This document shows positions 60,001-60,315 of a DNA stretch of 60,315 nt, piece by piece; positions within the stretch are counted from its first letter, which is position 1, and each line of letters begins with the position of its first letter. The stretch is from Tannerella sp. (GTDB taxonomy: Bacteria > Bacteroidota > Bacteroidia > Bacteroidales > Tannerellaceae), in contig JAIROL010000177.1 in the NCBI GenBank assembly GCA_031257565.1, positions 1 to 60,315 of the forward strand. The letters are read 5' to 3'. Under the pieces are notes generated by a model. That model had not been told where the DNA came from and made no database searches. It saw only the letters and a program-made list of their open reading frames with translations. The position numbers and the translations under genes are program-made.

Positions 60001-60315
60001 TCCGTTTTTGAACAGATCATCCTTGATTATATAACTTCGCTTCCCCGGAGTATACCGGGCCTCGCAGAATCGGGCGGATTCCAGCGGTAAGGCGTCGTTG
60101 CCGGAAATATAGACAAACCGGATATTTTTATTCTTATTTTTTTCGAAGGCAGCGAATATCGGCCTGTCGCTTGTTTCTATACGAAATGCCGTATGGCTGC
60201 CGTATAAAGCGCGCGTATAACGGTTATTGCCGTTGATACAGACAAAATCCCTTTCATCGGGACGATATTGCAGATGGCGTTTAGCTCCGCGTTTATCGTC
60301 GTTGTATGAAGTTGA
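57097..60315 (-). CDS. DUF4450-like protein with six-hairpin glycosidase-type domain, 5' part outside the window
   Basis: The frame is open to the right edge, so at least 1072 residues are encoded and the start lies beyond base 60315. The N-terminal part (YRPDERDFVCINGNNRYTRA, LYGSHTAFRIETSDRPIFAA) and the following (alpha/alpha)6-like region match DUF4450-type Bacteroidota proteins. Visible segments are DGIWDGVVWQHGAVGWRMPL, SGWRAAYTGDIMGWHDRART, SAYNYRANRMAARLAGIIGI and TNWLPYSWSINNVAFAEVMH. A Ser/Lys-rich linker and a beta-rich C-terminal domain (from about 700 in the visible part) follow. Activity is not established for this family as far as I know; the locus suggests a role in rhamnogalacturonan breakdown. 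Confidence 0.82.
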   Translation of the reverse strand, partial: STSYNDDKRGAKRHLQYRPDERDFVCINGNNRYTRALYGSHTAFRIETSDRPIFAAFEKNKNKNIRFVYISGNDALPLESARFCEARYTPGKRSYIIKDDLFKNGEIRISVLASPDEDAAIWKIESSDTPTTAVIRALLSPAKIQKLNRNGDLGVDPADSFDPSDTILHICDMQLDGTVRYLLFADDDVNTLAADKGSQYYRKAEDFRKELAERIIITTPDPYFNTLGGALSVAADGIWDGVVWQHGAVGWRMPLSGWRAAYTGDIMGWHDRARTHFDAYAASQVTNVPPVYPHPTQDSALNLARAEKRWGTQMYSNGYICRNPNRNDQMHHYDMNLCYIDELMWHFLWTGDTAYIRTMWPVIKRHLEWEKRNFDPDNDGLYDAYCCIWASDALYYTGGGVTHSSAYNYRANRMAARLAGIIGIDGKPYENEAELILSAMNKRLWLSDQGRWAEYQELMGRRRTYEHAGVWTIYHAIDSDVDNALQAYQSTRYIDTEIPHIDVVSDDLKEKDLQTIATTNWLPYSWSINNVAFAEVMHTSLAYWKAGRSKEAFKLLKSSVIDGMYLGSSPGNFGQVSFYDAARGECYRDFGDPIGVASRALIQGLYGIYPNLPEGTVRVVPGFPAEWEYASLKTPYIDYSFTRQGKTDHYDVSLHFQRPAALQLEIRALYDDAVVTVDGKNMNPVWEEGVQYPKLIITLPQTDKYNIEIKWKGHPLDFSYDAPEKGMLHSTWQIKAAKISAIEDPQNILSDVRKSMSTEPVQPGRKKEKQSKTNKSNASPDMKAISGTLTGTPGHRTLFVKRSQGKAVWLQPVPVEIEKVSPPMPEPFANLNVSLCEPVHIDNYYNDSVTNTFRNRYFSPRPPYATTLQIPTQGIGEWCHPLLTADIDDSGLRNNSVNGIFTTSNNIPLRMPKEGYNIAYTSIWDNFPDSMRIPLQGKASDAYLLLAGTTNHMQCHIVNGIVIAGYDDGSADTLNLINPENWCPIEQDFFVDGKAFRLKSPRPYRLHLKSGLLSDNLEKDLNIAGVYGRSIEGGAGVLLDMPLNREKTLEFMQIETLSNDIVIGLMGITLQR

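Overview
The window is chromosomal DNA of a Bacteroidales bacterium (phylum Bacteroidota). Direct signs are a SusC/SusD pair, a 1.4-kb-residue hybrid two-component sensor, NigD- and PorE-type lipoproteins, Bacteroidota-type -7 promoter boxes (TAnnTTTG) before many genes, and a methylmalonyl-CoA decarboxylase cluster typical of propionate formers. Genus cannot be fixed from the sequence alone.

Left part (1-15,150) is mostly core genome. It holds the 3' end of an LTA-synthase-like gene, a minus-strand methylmalonyl-CoA epimerase/decarboxylase operon (mce, carboxyltransferase, OadG-like, biotin carrier, Na+-pump beta subunit), then rplY, pth, an S4 RNA-binding protein and a DUF454 protein, guaB with an ABC-F ATPase, a NigD-like lipoprotein, a glycosyltransferase and a large helical protein.

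The region 15,390-31,190 (plus strand) is an unusual nutrient-acquisition locus. It runs ribokinase, SusC, SusD, an Ig-like/FGE-fold lipoprotein, an exported metallo-beta-lactamase-fold hydrolase, an exported glycerophosphodiesterase-like enzyme, a sodium:solute symporter, a small unknown protein, a polyol-specific dehydrogenase, an FAD oxidoreductase, a decayed second phosphodiesterase and a PfkB sugar kinase. Outer-membrane uptake, exported phosphodiester cleavage, Na+-driven import, polyol oxidation and sugar phosphorylation fit a polyol-phosphate or sugar-phosphodiester substrate. That reading is inference.

From 31,360 to 36,880 lie a PL10 pectate lyase, two TetR regulators flanking an HTH fragment, a 30-bp perfect-stem bidirectional terminator, a WaaP-like kinase, a GT10 fucosyltransferase-like gene and tRNA-Lys(CTT). 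From 36,940 to 46,880 come an anaerobic sulfatase-maturase-like radical SAM enzyme, a PorE-like OmpA protein, queA, an Smr protein, a CYTH protein, an ECF sigma operon, an N-carbamoylputrescine amidase, a decayed HTH remnant with poly-G tracts, and crcB.

The right end (46,960-60,315, minus strand) is part of a rhamnogalacturonan/L-rhamnose locus: a GH106-like rhamnosidase, a hybrid two-component regulator, L-rhamnose mutarotase, a GH105-rhamnogalacturonan-acetylesterase fusion and a DUF4450-like protein cut by the window edge.

The most unusual non-coding signal is a dispersed 97-125 bp repeat in four copies, all in the same orientation. Two copies run exactly into the start codon of the downstream gene, and one is bounded by direct repeats of about 28 bp.
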